Of a stretch of DNA of 64,000 nt, positions 37,476 to 47,055 are shown in pieces. The stretch comes from Shewanella sp. MBTL60-112-B2 (GTDB lineage Bacteria; Pseudomonadota; Gammaproteobacteria; Enterobacterales; Shewanellaceae). Every line of letters begins with the position of its first letter. The stretch's first letter is position 1. Location of the stretch: contig NZ_BPFA01000019.1 in assembly GCF_019655055.1 (NCBI RefSeq), positions 1 to 64,000 on the forward strand, read 5' to 3'. Under the pieces are notes generated by a model that was given only the letters and a program-made list of their open reading frames with translations, ran no database searches and was not told the origin of the DNA. The translations under genes and the position numbers were made by a program.

Positions 37476-38843
37476 ATGCAAAAAGACGCGATCTGTACCC
37501 AAGAAGAGGTACAAAATGATACGGCAACGACTAAGTCAATGCCTTGGACACGTCAAGATACGACTTGGATGTTAAGTTTGTTTGGTACAGCGGTTGGTGC
37601 CGGAATTTTATTCCTACCAATCAACGCAGGTATGGGTGGTTTTTGGCCGTTAATGATGATGGTTGCCATCATCGGTCCAATGACTTACCTGGCTCACCGT
37701 GGTCTATCACGCTTTGTTTGTTCATCAAGCAAGCCTGGCAGCGACATTACTCACGTAGTGGAAGAGCACTTTGGTGTTGGCGCAGGTAAGGCAATTACTT
37801 TGCTTTATTTCTTTGCTATCTACCCAATCGTTTTGATCTACGGTGTAGGTATTACTAACACGGTTGAAAGCTTTATCGTTAACCAGCTAAACATCTTTGT
37901 GGAAATTCCACGTTTAGCGGCTGATGGCGCTCCAATGCTTACTGAAGCTGGCGTGCAGATTATGGATAAAGTGTCTGGCGTACCACGCTGGTTACTATCT
38001 GGTGGTCTAATCATCGCTATGATGTCTGTAATGGTAGCAGGCGAGAAAATGATGCTTAAAGTGACTCAGCTATTGGTATACCCATTAGTTGCTATCCTAG
38101 CATTCATGTCTTTCTACTTGATCCCAGATTGGAAAATGGACGCACTACAAGTTGTACCATCAGCAGGTGAATTCCTAGGTACAGTTTGGTTGACCATTCC
38201 AGTATTGATTTTTGCATTCAACCACTCGCCAGCGATTTCACAGTTCTCTGTATCGCTTAAGCGTGAGCACGGTGTAAATGCGGCGCGTAAAGCAGACGTT
38301 ATCCTACGTAACACCACTTTGATGTTGGTAGGTTTCGTGATGATGTTTGTAATCTCATGTGTACTAGCACTATCGCCAGCACAGCTTGCAGAAGCTAAAG
38401 CGATGAACTTGCCGATTCTTTCTTACTTGGCAAACGTACATGAGAGTGGATTTGTAAGCTACTTTGGTCCATTCATTGCTTTTGTTGCGATTATCTCTTC
38501 TTTCTTCGGTCACTACATGGGTGCTACTGAAGGTATGAAAGGCTTAATCACTAAGCAATTACGTTCAAGTGGCAAAGAAGTTTCTGATTCTAAGTTGAAC
38601 AAGTTCATCTTAGGTTTCATGTTCTTCACTATCTGGGGCGTGGCAGTTATTAACCCAAGCATCCTAGGTATGATTGAAGCATTAGGCGGCCCAATCATTG
38701 CAGCTATCCTTTACCTAATGCCAATGTATGCGATTCACAAGGTGCCAGCTTTAGCTGCTTACCGTGGTCGTTTAAGCAACATCTTCGTTGTGATTGCAGG
38801 TTTGCTTGCAATGACTGCGATTCTATTTGGACTAATGTCTTAA
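37476..38843 (+). CDS. sdaC: Serine transporter, HAAAP family (SdaC-like)
   Basis: Inner-membrane serine/H+ symporter. 455 residues with about eleven membrane helices. The family N-terminus [22 protein letters not shown] and the [17 protein letters not shown] loop are present. The ATG at 37476 has AAGG upstream; a GTG at 37446 gives a 10-residue extension and is less likely. It stands 128 bp ahead of the serine dehydratase gene in the same direction, a serine uptake-and-catabolism pair. Confidence 0.93.
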   Translation: MQKDAICTQEEVQNDTATTKSMPWTRQDTTWMLSLFGTAVGAGILFLPINAGMGGFWPLMMMVAIIGPMTYLAHRGLSRFVCSSSKPGSDITHVVEEHFGVGAGKAITLLYFFAIYPIVLIYGVGITNTVESFIVNQLNIFVEIPRLAADGAPMLTEAGVQIMDKVSGVPRWLLSGGLIIAMMSVMVAGEKMMLKVTQLLVYPLVAILAFMSFYLIPDWKMDALQVVPSAGEFLGTVWLTIPVLIFAFNHSPAISQFSVSLKREHGVNAARKADVILRNTTLMLVGFVMMFVISCVLALSPAQLAEAKAMNLPILSYLANVHESGFVSYFGPFIAFVAIISSFFGHYMGATEGMKGLITKQLRSSGKEVSDSKLNKFILGFMFFTIWGVAVINPSILGMIEALGGPIIAAILYLMPMYAIHKVPALAAYRGRLSNIFVVIAGLLAMTAILFGLMS

Positions 38844-38923
38844 ATAGATGACAGCTGGGCGCCTAAAGATTGCATACAAGCATCTTAAAGCGCCTAGTTT
38901 TTTATCCGTTCAATTTGTTTGAT

Positions 38924-38967
38924 AAGGCCTGGATTTTTTTCAGGCCTTTCCTCTTTTTTACGAGGTT
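38924..38967 (+). promoter_or_regulatory. Hairpins in the sdaC-sdaA gap covering the sdaA ribosome site
   Basis: AAGGCCTG (38924-38931) pairs perfectly with CAGGCCTT (38941-38948) across a T-rich loop. Right after it CCTC can pair with GAGG, the likely sdaA ribosome binding site, across a T7-containing loop. This could be a partial terminator or a translational control; untested. Confidence 0.5.
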
Positions 38968-38971
38968 TTTT

Positions 38972-40339
38972 ATGTTTAGCGCATTTGATATTTTTAAGAT
39001 AGGTGTGGGCCCATCGAGCTCTCATACTGTCGGGCCGATGAAGGCCGCCAAAGAGTTTATCGATGATGTTCGTCAAACGGGTCAGTTTGAACAAGTGACA
39101 CGTTTGAGTGTAGAAATTTTTGGTTCTTTATCGTTAACCGGTAAAGGTCACCACACTGATATCGCAATCATTGTTGGCCTAGGTGGTAATTCACCACATG
39201 ACGTTGATATTGACGCGATCCCAGGTTTTATTGCTGACGTTGAGCAAACTAAGAAACTGCCAATGGGCAGCGAAAAGCAGCTAGTCGACTTTGGTCACGA
39301 CGCAGTAATTTTCCACAGCCACGCATTACCATTACATGAAAATGGCATGATGTTGCACGCATACAATGGTGATGAGCTTGTACTAAGCAAGACTTACTAT
39401 TCAGTTGGCGGTGGCTTTATTGTTGAAGAATCACAATTTGGTAAAGCAGTTGAAAACCCTGTTGAAGTGCCATATCCGTTCAACTATGCAGACGAGCTAT
39501 TAGCGACCTGTAAAGACACGGGCTTAAGCATCAGCAGTGTAATGTTTAAGAACGAATTGTGTTTCAACAGTGAAGAAGCGATTTACGATGGCTTCGGTGC
39601 AGTTTGGTCTACGATGCATCAAGCAATCGAAAAAGGCTGTCAAACTGAAGGTGTACTAGCTGGCCCGCTAAAAGTGGCTCGTCGTGCTCCAGCACTTTAT
39701 CGTCAATTGTTAACTGGTGAGCGTCTCTCTAGCGACCCAATGGAAATCGTTGATTGGATCAACGTATTTGCGATGGCTGTTAGTGAAGAAAACGCTGCTG
39801 GTGGCCGTGTGGTTACCTCGCCAACTAACGGTGCAGCGGGAATTATCCCTGCGGTATTGGCTTACTACGACAAGTTCATCAAGCCAGTTGGTAAGCAAGA
39901 GTACACTCGCTTCTTCCTAGCTGCTGCAGCAGTAGGTTCGCTATACAAGCGTAACGCTTCTATCTCTGGCGCTGAAGTAGGTTGTCAGGGTGAAGTCGGC
40001 GTAGCTTGTTCTATGGCGGCGGCAGGCCTTGCTGAGATCATGGGCGCAAACCCTGAGCAAGTCTGTATGGCGGCTGAAATTGGCATGGAACATAACTTAG
40101 GTCTAACTTGTGATCCTGTTGCTGGCCAAGTACAGGTTCCATGTATTGAGCGTAACGCGATTGCCGCTGTTAAAGCGATTAACTCATCGCGTATGGCTAT
40201 GCGCCGTAACTGCGCACCAAAAGTGAGCTTAGATAAAGTTATCGCAACTATGTACGAGACGGGCAAAGACATGCACGTTAAGTACCGCGAAACCAGCCAG
40301 GGCGGTTTGGCGATTAAAGTAACTAGCGTTTGCGGTTAA
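38972..40339 (+). CDS. sdaA: L-serine ammonia-lyase, single-chain 4Fe-4S type
   Basis: Deaminates serine to pyruvate. 455 residues, as in E. coli SdaA (454). The beta domain starts with [19 protein letters not shown]; the alpha domain has [34 protein letters not shown] and [19 protein letters not shown], with the cysteines that hold the 4Fe-4S cluster. The start at 38972 matches the family N-terminus; the frame is open 34 codons further upstream, but that extension overlaps the hairpins. A terminator follows. Confidence 0.96.
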   Translation: MFSAFDIFKIGVGPSSSHTVGPMKAAKEFIDDVRQTGQFEQVTRLSVEIFGSLSLTGKGHHTDIAIIVGLGGNSPHDVDIDAIPGFIADVEQTKKLPMGSEKQLVDFGHDAVIFHSHALPLHENGMMLHAYNGDELVLSKTYYSVGGGFIVEESQFGKAVENPVEVPYPFNYADELLATCKDTGLSISSVMFKNELCFNSEEAIYDGFGAVWSTMHQAIEKGCQTEGVLAGPLKVARRAPALYRQLLTGERLSSDPMEIVDWINVFAMAVSEENAAGGRVVTSPTNGAAGIIPAVLAYYDKFIKPVGKQEYTRFFLAAAAVGSLYKRNASISGAEVGCQGEVGVACSMAAAGLAEIMGANPEQVCMAAEIGMEHNLGLTCDPVAGQVQVPCIERNAIAAVKAINSSRMAMRRNCAPKVSLDKVIATMYETGKDMHVKYRETSQGGLAIKVTSVCG

Positions 40340-40368
40340 CTTTTTATTGTTAGATACAAGCTCGTAGC

Positions 40369-40396
40369 AAAAAGGCCATCAAATGATGGCCTTTTT
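40369..40396. terminator. Bidirectional terminator after sdaA
   Basis: AAAAAGGCCATC (40369-40380) pairs with GATGGCCTTTTT (40385-40396), loop AAAT. Shared with the convergent GNAT gene. Confidence 0.95.
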
Positions 40397-40438
40397 AATG
40401 TCTGTCATTTGCTCAAGTCGAGGAGCGACTGATAGCAA

Positions 40439-40882
40439 CTATTTTTGCTCGTACATCAAGTAGTAGCTTTGTTCCATGCCTAAGGCACTATAAGTTTGCT
40501 GCGCCTTAGTGTTTTCTTTTTCAACATAGAGTCTAAAGCTGGCAGCGCCACCGTTATCGGCCGCGATATCTTTTACCGCTTGGTAAAGTTTGCCATAAAT
40601 GCCTTGGCGGCGATTCTCCGGGCGAATATAGACACTCTGGATCCAGTAGTAATCTTTAGCGCGCCAGTCGCTCCATTCAAATGTCACCATTAAGGAGCCT
40701 GCGATTTCACCATTAACTTCAGCGACTAAGTAGAAGCCTTTTTCTGGTGAGGTCAGTAAGGTATTCACCCCTTTCTCAAGCACTTGGCTGTCTAGGCTTA
40801 AGCCTTCAGTTTCCTGGGCCATCGCTTGGTTAAAATTAATTAGCGCTTGTAGATCTGTGGCCTGGCCTTTACGTATCAACAT
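40439..40882 (-). CDS. GNAT-family N-acetyltransferase
   Basis: 147 residues: MLIRKGQATDLQALINFN at the start, the acetyl-CoA binding region YIRPENRRQGIYGKLY, then RLYVEKENTKAQQTYSALGM near the end. A complete single-domain GNAT protein. The substrate cannot be told from sequence. Confidence 0.9.
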   Translation of the reverse strand: MLIRKGQATDLQALINFNQAMAQETEGLSLDSQVLEKGVNTLLTSPEKGFYLVAEVNGEIAGSLMVTFEWSDWRAKDYYWIQSVYIRPENRRQGIYGKLYQAVKDIAADNGGAASFRLYVEKENTKAQQTYSALGMEQSYYLMYEQK

Positions 40883-41025
40883 ATTTAATGGTCCTTTTTT
40901 GGGAGCACTTTAGCACGAAGCCAGTTGATAGGCTGCTGTATAGCTATTTTATTTTTGCTTTTTTATTCGACTAAAGTCTAACTCTGCTAAACTTTTTTTA
41001 TGGCCCTAGTGCGAGTGGAGTCGTG

Positions 41026-41313
41026 ATGAAAAAAATACAATCAACCAATTTAATAGCTTCGACAAGTCAATCTCAGCGCAGACTACAAGCGCAGCCGGTT
41101 AAGCATGGGTGGCACTTTGTGCTAACGCTACTGACATTGGGGCTTTGGGGGATTGTTTGGTGGTGGCTGACTTTACGCGCCGAAGGCAAGCCGCTTTTTT
41201 CAGGCTTTGATGATGCCTATTGGAGCTACCTTATGGAGCGGGATCAGCCTCCTGCTGCACTTCATCCAATGCACTTCTCTAAAAATAATAAAAACTCAAA
41301 ATTTGACGCGTAA
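41026..41313 (+). CDS. Small single-pass membrane protein, unknown
   Basis: 95 residues. A polar N-terminus (about 1-28), one hydrophobic helix FVLTLLTLGLWGIVWWWLTL (about 31-50), then a polar C-terminal tail. GGAG stands ahead of the ATG at 41026; a GTG directly before it is also in frame. It resembles no characterised family that I can name. It stands between the GNAT gene (divergent) and the symporter gene. Confidence 0.65.
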   Translation: MKKIQSTNLIASTSQSQRRLQAQPVKHGWHFVLTLLTLGLWGIVWWWLTLRAEGKPLFSGFDDAYWSYLMERDQPPAALHPMHFSKNNKNSKFDA

Positions 41314-41482
41314 AATTATCGATCTCTCAATGACCTTATAGTTCTTTTTGCATTTTATCTACGGCCTGAGACAGCGTGATGTAGATCATCTCTCACTATT
41401 GCAGCATATGCTAAACTGCCGCGTTATTTTTTGAGCTAGTCATTTTCTGGCTGTTCTTCCTCCCACTGTTCAAGGTCTAAAT

Positions 41483-42781
41483 ATGTCGAATCAACAACCT
41501 TCACTTCTAAAAAAAGTGTGGTCAAGCTGGATGTCTGTGCCACTTTGGCTACAGATCATGATTGGTATGCTGTTAGGTATTTTAACCGGGGTTAGCTTGG
41601 GCGAGCAGGCGACCTACTTGAAGCCAATTGGTACTCTATTTGTTAACACTATCAAGATGTTGATTGTGCCATTAGTGTTTTGTTCCCTTATTGTCGGCGT
41701 GACATCTATGCAAGATACCGCCAAAATGGGACGCATTGGTTTCAAGTCGTTCGCTTTCTACCTAGGTACCACATCAATCGCTATCACCTTAGGTTTAGCG
41801 GTTGGTCATATCATGCAGCCAGGTGTTGGGCTAGATATGGTCGCTCACGAGTCAACAGAGGTGATTAAACAAGCGCCTTCAATTATGCAAACACTGATTG
41901 ATATCGTGCCGACGAACCCTATTGCAGCACTTGCCAGTGGTCAAATTTTGCAGGTGATCGTGTTTGCAGTTGCGCTGGGTATTGCATTGGTATTGATTGG
42001 CGAGCACGGCAAGCCAGCGATTAAAGTATTCGAAAGCCTAGCCGAAGCCATGTATAAGCTAACCGATTTGGTGATGAAGCTTGCGCCTTATGGTGTATTT
42101 GGCTTAATGGCATGGGTTGCTGGCGAGTATGGCGTCGATATGTTGATGCCGCTTATTAAGGTTATTGTTGCGGTATATATTGGCTGCTTCCTGCATGTAG
42201 TCGGTTTCTACAGCTTTGTATTAGTGGTATTTGCTAAGCTGAATCCGATTCAGTTCTTTAAAGGGATCAGCAACGCGATTGCGGTTGCTTACACCACATC
42301 AAGCTCGGCAGGTACACTGCCTGCAAGTATGAAGTGTGCCAGTGAATATTTAGGTGTTAACAAGAAGATTTCCAGCTTCGTGTTGCCTCTAGGTACTACG
42401 ATCAACATGGACGGTACCGCGCTTTATCAAGGTGTGACTGCACTGTTTGTAGCACAAGCTTTTGGTATTGATCTGACTTGGGTCGACTACATCACCATTA
42501 TTCTAACTGCGACATTGGCTTCTATTGGTACCGCGGGTGTACCAGGTGCAGGTCTTGTGATGCTTACACTGGTATTAACCACAGTTGGCTTGCCACTAGA
42601 AGGCGTAGCATTGATTGCAGGTATCGATCGTATCTTGGATATGGCGCGCACCGTAGTAAACGTGTCTGGTGACTTAGTTGCGACGACTGTAATTGCAAAA
42701 TCAGAAGGCGAGATTGACGTTGAGCATTACAATGCTAACGCTGAAGAAAGTGCTGAGATGGCTGAAAAGCTAAACTCTTAA
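41483..42781 (+). CDS. Dicarboxylate/amino acid:cation symporter (DAACS family)
   Basis: 432 residues of the GltP/DctA/GltT fold. The serine-rich loop reads AYTTSSSAGTLPASM, the sodium/substrate motif reads GTTINMDGTALYQG, and helix 8 carries DRILDMARTVVNVSGD. The arginine in this last segment is typical of acidic-substrate carriers (glutamate, aspartate or C4-dicarboxylate). Substrate and coupling ion are not certain. AAGG lies upstream of the ATG, and a terminator shared with the HslJ-like gene follows. Confidence 0.93.
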   Translation: MSNQQPSLLKKVWSSWMSVPLWLQIMIGMLLGILTGVSLGEQATYLKPIGTLFVNTIKMLIVPLVFCSLIVGVTSMQDTAKMGRIGFKSFAFYLGTTSIAITLGLAVGHIMQPGVGLDMVAHESTEVIKQAPSIMQTLIDIVPTNPIAALASGQILQVIVFAVALGIALVLIGEHGKPAIKVFESLAEAMYKLTDLVMKLAPYGVFGLMAWVAGEYGVDMLMPLIKVIVAVYIGCFLHVVGFYSFVLVVFAKLNPIQFFKGISNAIAVAYTTSSSAGTLPASMKCASEYLGVNKKISSFVLPLGTTINMDGTALYQGVTALFVAQAFGIDLTWVDYITIILTATLASIGTAGVPGAGLVMLTLVLTTVGLPLEGVALIAGIDRILDMARTVVNVSGDLVATTVIAKSEGEIDVEHYNANAEESAEMAEKLNS

Positions 42782-42856
42782 CTGTTAGCTCTTAACTGTT
42801 AACTTTCGTCTAGAGCAGATGTTCAAGAGCTAGATTGTCATTAAAATATGAGTAAT

Positions 42857-42882
42857 AAAAAACCGCCAATAGGCGGTTTTTT
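42857..42882. terminator. Bidirectional terminator after the symporter gene
   Basis: AAAAAACCGCC (42857-42867) pairs with GGCGG plus T7, loop AATA. Confidence 0.93.
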
Positions 42883-42929
42883 TATGTCGATTTACCATGG
42901 AAGGTTCTCTTAACACGGTAAGTCGACGT

Positions 42930-42948
42930 TATGTCTGGAACATTTATG
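42930..42948 (+). repeat. 19-bp dispersed repeat, copy A
   Basis: The 19-mer TATGTCTGGAACATTTATG recurs exactly, inverted, at 52383-52401. The companion 12-mer CGATTTACCATG is at 42887-42898 here and at 52370-52381 (inverted) there. Both copies adjoin a CCGCC-type terminator. Confidence 0.85.
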
Positions 42949-42966
42949 TCGTTATGACCTATATGC

Positions 42967-43380
42967 TTACTTTTTGCTTAACACCATAACGGTATTGTCA
43001 TCAGCATCTTTTAGCACGAGTTTACCCTTTGCCATCTCAGCTTGAGCCACTTCAGGCATAACTTGCATAACTCGCTGCTCTTGCGCCATCAGTGCATCAA
43101 CACAGGCTTTCATCGTGTTGCCTGCAGGTTGTAATTGCAGTGATTCACCGTCAAGAACGTAGCTACCGAAAAAGTTATTGCAGCTATTGTTACCTGTAAG
43201 CTTACCGTCGGCAGCAAAGATTAATTCTGCAGGGCTGTAATCGATGACAGGCTGGCCATTAGCTGACTCAATATGCCATGTGCCCTCAATGGCTAAATCC
43301 TCTAATTGAGTCTGAGGAGTCGACTGACAAGCAGTTAAACCTAATAGCAAACTTGCTAGGAATAAGGATTGTTTTATCAT
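42967..43380 (-). CDS. META-domain lipoprotein, HslJ-like
   Basis: 137 residues with a lipoprotein signal (LLLGLTAC, lipid-modified Cys near 18), then a META domain: GTWHIESANGQPV, GNNSCNNFFGSYVLDG and a C-terminal strand NTVMVLSKK. It is probably anchored to the outer membrane facing the periplasm. E. coli HslJ is linked to novobiocin resistance and heat shock, but the biochemical role of the family is unclear. Confidence 0.88.
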   Translation of the reverse strand: MIKQSLFLASLLLGLTACQSTPQTQLEDLAIEGTWHIESANGQPVIDYSPAELIFAADGKLTGNNSCNNFFGSYVLDGESLQLQPAGNTMKACVDALMAQEQRVMQVMPEVAQAEMAKGKLVLKDADDNTVMVLSKK

Positions 43381-43458
43381 GTTCGGGATCCATAGTAGTT
43401 AATATCGATATACTGTGAGTAGTTTATACTAAAATCAACACAAAGAAGGCGGCATATA

Positions 43459-43668
43459 GTGCAAAAAAGTGTAATTAAACCCTTAAAAATATTGCATTGG
43501 CTAGGTTTAAGCATGCTGTTATCTGGTGTAGGCATCTATTTTCTATCTAATCTATCGCAGCAGCTAGAAGGCATGGTACTGATTGCTAGTTTATCCGGCC
43601 TCGGCATGGTGATGATGTCGCCTTTCCCAATTGCACTGTTTTTAGAGTGGGCTCAAAAACAAAAGTAA
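43459..43668 (+). CDS. Small two-helix membrane protein, unknown
   Basis: 69 residues starting at GTG 43459. Two hydrophobic helices (about 11-28 and 36-60) separated by NLSQQLEG, and a short basic C-terminus KQK. No family recognised. The dispersed repeat R4 begins within a few bases of its stop codon. Confidence 0.6.
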   Translation: MQKSVIKPLKILHWLGLSMLLSGVGIYFLSNLSQQLEGMVLIASLSGLGMVMMSPFPIALFLEWAQKQK

Positions 43669-43850
43669 CAGAAGGTTTTAGGAAAAGCAGGTCCTAGGTC
43701 CTAGGTCCTAGGAAGAGCAAAGACGGTAAAAGCTAGGAAAGGCCGGAAAAGATAAAGCGAGAAACCCCAAGATAACCGCCTGACGCTTTTGGCTTTTGTT
43801 TTTCCTAGCAGCGAAGCGCCCTAGAACCTAGCTCCTAGGTCCTTCTTTTA
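43669..43850 (+). repeat. Dispersed CCTAGG-rich repeat, copy R4 (apparently complete)
   Basis: The left end AGAAGGTTTTAGG and right end CCTAGGTCCTTCTTTTA are inverted relative to each other. Between them come tandem TCCTAGG units, AAGACGGTAAAAGC and a GCAGCGAAGCGCC block. The right end encodes the last codons and the TAG stop of the minus-strand gene at 43835. Confidence 0.82.
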
Positions 43851-44782
43851 GAATCCCGATTCTTTTCCAAATCTGCGATGGCTTCTTGTTGCATCGGGAT
43901 TAATGATAGTTGGGTATCTGGGGTAAAAAAGCTCTTGCCTACGATGAGATTAATCTCAGGTGCCTCTCTGTTAACTTGCTTACGTAGCCGTGCGATCAGG
44001 CTATCGATATTAGACTCATTATCGACAAAGGCCAGAATGATAAATTGGCCATCATCTATTCTGGCTGAGATATCCGCTTCTCGCATGCTGTCGGAAATAA
44101 TTCGCGCAATAATTCGGATCCGTTGCGACTGGGTATATTTGTGATGAACTTGAGAAGAGGGGCAATCTTCTAAAACTATTAGCCCTGCGTGAGAGCCAAA
44201 ACGACGACTCAAGCTTAGTTGTCTAGGTGCCATCAAGCTAAAGCCGTAAGGGTTAAGCATGCAGGTAAACTCATCCTGAACTGACAATCGATGCAACTGC
44301 TCCGTCAGGTACATCTGTTTTAATTCACCTTGAAGCAGTGCCTTAACCATTTCGCAGACCGTGGCCGAGATGGCATTCACTTTATCTTTGGCAGGGTCAC
44401 AAATAATGATACAACCAAAGAGCCGCCCATCGGGCCAAGTGAGCTTGATAGCAAGTAGTTTGTTAAATGAGGCGAAGCTGCCAGTAACTTTAGCCGGATC
44501 GAGATGGACAATACCAAAGCCAATGGTATCGCAGGTGGCATCAATTACGGCCTCCCTTTGGAGTTCATCACCAGCATTAAAAAGGTTATCAGCCTGATTG
44601 CCAGCCTGCTTGTTGCAGCAGGTGATCTGAGACTTTTTACCGTTAGACTGAATAATAATGGTGATTTTAGACTGATAAAGCTCGCTAATTAAGTCGACCT
44701 GTTGTTGCCACCTAGCTAGATTTATAGCGGGATGGTCTAGGTCTCTAAGCCAAATATTATGATTGATTTTTTGGGCTAACAT
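43835..44782 (-). CDS. GAF-like protein with degenerate GGDEF domain
   Basis: 315 residues. The N-terminal part (about 20-155) has a GAF-like pattern (WPDGRLFGCIIICD), also seen in the sensor region of the 20100 gene. The C-terminal part (about 170-300) resembles GGDEF domains (DEFTCMLNPYGFSLM, ISARIDDGQFIILAF), but the active site reads RIDDGQF instead of RxGGDEF and no I-site is seen, so it is probably not a cyclase. The ATG at 44782 with GGTGAG 7 nt upstream is preferred to a GTG at 44794. The last residues KRRT and the stop come from repeat R4. Confidence 0.7.
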   Translation of the reverse strand: MLAQKINHNIWLRDLDHPAINLARWQQQVDLISELYQSKITIIIQSNGKKSQITCCNKQAGNQADNLFNAGDELQREAVIDATCDTIGFGIVHLDPAKVTGSFASFNKLLAIKLTWPDGRLFGCIIICDPAKDKVNAISATVCEMVKALLQGELKQMYLTEQLHRLSVQDEFTCMLNPYGFSLMAPRQLSLSRRFGSHAGLIVLEDCPSSQVHHKYTQSQRIRIIARIISDSMREADISARIDDGQFIILAFVDNESNIDSLIARLRKQVNREAPEINLIVGKSFFTPDTQLSLIPMQQEAIADLEKNRDSKRRT

Positions 44783-45056
44783 GGCTGGGCTCACCTATTC
44801 GTTTAGGCCATAAACTGGCTTTATCGAGCTGAAATCGTTTAAGAACTATACTTACTTTTGACGGTTGAATAAATGTTAATTGTGTGAGAACTCGATCTTA
44901 ATTCGTCTAAATCCTGTACACCTATGGGCACATCACTGGATGAGTAGGCGCGTTTTCATGCTTATTAATTAAATCACTAGTTTGAAGCTTATCTACCTGA
45001 AGTTGGTTCGGTTATACTCAAGCGGTATTTAAGGTAATAGAGCTAACAAAACAGCA

Positions 45057-45614
45057 ATGAAGATTAGACGAGCTAAAGCAAGCGATATCACAGCATTGGT
45101 CGCACTGGAACAAACCCATTTGCAGGATGAATTGGTTGCCGAACAGCGTGACAATTCGCTGCAGGGGCAATCTTTCACACAAGCAGACTTAACCACGCTC
45201 GTTAACCAGCATTGGGTTGTGGTGGCAGAAGTTGAAGATACTATAGTGGGTTATGTTATTGCCGGGCGTTGGTCTTTCTTCAAGCAGTGGCCCATTTATC
45301 GAAACCTACTAAACCGCTTACCTAGGCTCGATTACGATCGTGCTAAATTAACCGAAAATAATTGCTGCCAATATGGTCCTATCTGGATAGATAGCCGTCA
45401 TCGCGGTCAGGGTATATTTGAGGCCTTAGTCGCTTTTGTTAAGAAGCAGGTCGGCAATGAGCTCCCCTATATGCTGACTTTTATCGCCGAGGATAATGCC
45501 GGTTCTTTTGCTGCCCATACGCGTAAAGGCGGCATGCAAGTTGTCGATTACATCAGTTTCGATGAACGTGATTATTACCTATTAGTTTTGCCAACCTCAG
45601 ACAGTTTTTTCTAA
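45057..45614 (+). CDS. GNAT-family N-acetyltransferase
   Basis: 185 residues. MKIRRAKASDITALVALE opens the fold; the acetyl-CoA loop is DSRHRGQGIFEALV near residue 121, and the ending DYISFDERDYYLLVLP fits a GNAT last strand. Substrate unknown. The next gene starts 8 bp later, so the two are very likely co-transcribed. Confidence 0.88.
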   Translation: MKIRRAKASDITALVALEQTHLQDELVAEQRDNSLQGQSFTQADLTTLVNQHWVVVAEVEDTIVGYVIAGRWSFFKQWPIYRNLLNRLPRLDYDRAKLTENNCCQYGPIWIDSRHRGQGIFEALVAFVKKQVGNELPYMLTFIAEDNAGSFAAHTRKGGMQVVDYISFDERDYYLLVLPTSDSFF

Positions 45615-45622
45615 GGATTTTT

Positions 45623-45973
45623 ATGTTATCTGAATCAGTCGCATCGATTTTTACCCCTTACCTAACATTAAACTTATCTGGGTTTGATAACCTTAAATTA
45701 GTCGTGGCGGTATTAACGGCTCAAGGCCAAGAGTGCCACGCATTAGAAGCTGAGGTGACCTTTGAAGGTAAAAAACAAACAGCTTACTTAGTGCGATGGC
45801 ATAAACACTTTATCTATTGTGGTCGCACAAATTCTTACGGCAACCAAATTGATGAAGTGGCGAGTTTAGAAGACATTAATCCTGAATCGATTGAGGTTTT
45901 ACAGCCAGCTGTACTGTCTATGCAACAGGTTGAGTTTATGTGCATGGAGAATGCACATTTTGACCATTGTTAA
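45623..45973 (+). CDS. Conserved-looking hypothetical protein
   Basis: 116 residues, soluble. AAGGA precedes the ATG 8 bp after the acetyltransferase gene, implying an operon. An N-terminal hydrophobic strand LTLNLSGFDNLKLVVAVL is followed by EAEVTFEGKKQTAYLVRWHKHFIYCGR, and three cysteines and histidines gather at the C-terminus (FMCMENAHFDHC). No family recognised. Confidence 0.65.
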   Translation: MLSESVASIFTPYLTLNLSGFDNLKLVVAVLTAQGQECHALEAEVTFEGKKQTAYLVRWHKHFIYCGRTNSYGNQIDEVASLEDINPESIEVLQPAVLSMQQVEFMCMENAHFDHC

Positions 45974-46118
45974 TGGTGCTAGATGCTTGCAAGCTATACC
46001 GCGTTTTTACTGTTCAGGTTTCCTCTGGACTTATCGTTAGAACGTATCGTTAGTACTTATCGTTAGGCCATATCTAACGACTTAATGTAGTGGAGCTTCC
46101 TACTCAAACCCGCTCAAG

Positions 46119-46153
46119 AAAGGGGCGTCGTTAGTCAATAACGACGCCCCTTT
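46119..46153. terminator. Terminator between the 45623 and DUF3016 genes
   Basis: A perfect 15-bp stem (46119-46133 with 46139-46153, loop GTCAA) followed by a T-rich stretch. Convergent genes use it from both sides. Confidence 0.92.
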
Positions 46154-46216
46154 GCTTTATTTTTCAATTAAGAGTTGCGAGCTAAGTCGGCAACGAAGTT
46201 CGCGGGTTCGCAGTGA

Positions 46217-46753
46217 TCATAATGCTGGCACTATGGTATTTTTAAACCAATCGGTGAGTAGGTCTTGCTCATAGGGGAATGCATCGCTTCCTATGGGTTG
46301 GATATCCATTAGATATCCCATGTTATTGAGTTTTTCACTACCCGATTTTATCACTTTGCCATTTTGGGTTAACACATAATCAAAGCTAATTTTTGGTGGG
46401 TATAGATCGGTAACAACACGAATATCGTTAGTCGCACCACCAAAAGTGGGCTGTACATCACCAGCAAGATCGACGTTGGTGACGGTTAAGTCGAGCTGCT
46501 GACCTTTTGCTAAGTGCTTACTTGCTAGCTTAGCAAGCCCGTCGGTAAGCTCAGTGAAAAGGTATTGTTCAAATTTAGACTGTACTCCCGAGGTTGCCTC
46601 GATATCGCTATAGTCATTGGTACTTTGCCACAGGATATTGACATTACCGTCATTGGTGAGAAAGTTTTGCGGTTCAGTGGGTTCCTGTTGTTGGGCACAA
46701 CCACCTATTGTTAATGTCGCGGCAATCACTACAGTCATTAGTAAGTGTTTCAT
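46217..46753 (-). CDS. DUF3016 lipoprotein
   Basis: 178 residues with a lipoprotein signal (TLTIGGC). The rest follows the DUF3016 pattern: NILWQSTNDYSDIEATSGVQ, GQQLDLTVTNVDLAGDVQP, NDIRVVTDLYPPKISFDYVL and FPYEQDLLTDWF. These proteins occur mainly in Shewanella-like marine bacteria. Function unknown. Confidence 0.85.
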   Translation of the reverse strand: MKHLLMTVVIAATLTIGGCAQQQEPTEPQNFLTNDGNVNILWQSTNDYSDIEATSGVQSKFEQYLFTELTDGLAKLASKHLAKGQQLDLTVTNVDLAGDVQPTFGGATNDIRVVTDLYPPKISFDYVLTQNGKVIKSGSEKLNNMGYLMDIQPIGSDAFPYEQDLLTDWFKNTIVPAL

Positions 46754-46779
46754 ATTGGCTCCGTTAGATTTCTGGCATA

Positions 46780-47010
46780 ACTATTGAGAACTCAGTTATA
46801 TTTATAACTCAGTTCTCTGATATTGCGAATTTGAGCTTTGATTTAGACTACGCCTAACGACTTAGGTATTCAAATTTCCTAGGATCTTAAAGTTAGCTTG
46901 CGGCTAATGGCTAATGCTTAATAGCTAGGACTTAATAGATAGGAACTGGTGGTTAAAGTCAGGCGCTTTGTTTGCACAGGGGCGAAAGAGGCAGCAGCTA
47001 CCGCCTCTTG
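46780..47010. repeat. Cluster of small hairpins upstream of DUF3016 gene
   Basis: An imperfect dyad near 46786-46817 (GAGAACT arms with an inner AGTTAT/ATAACT), TTAGC-TTGCG-GCTAA near 46893, and AGAGGC/GCCTCT (46987-46992 with 47003-47008). The last resembles the hairpin at 50150-50171. Confidence 0.6.
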
Positions 47011-47055
47011 ACCACTTAGAGTTGAGTGATTTTTAGGTTTTCTTGCACTGATTAT

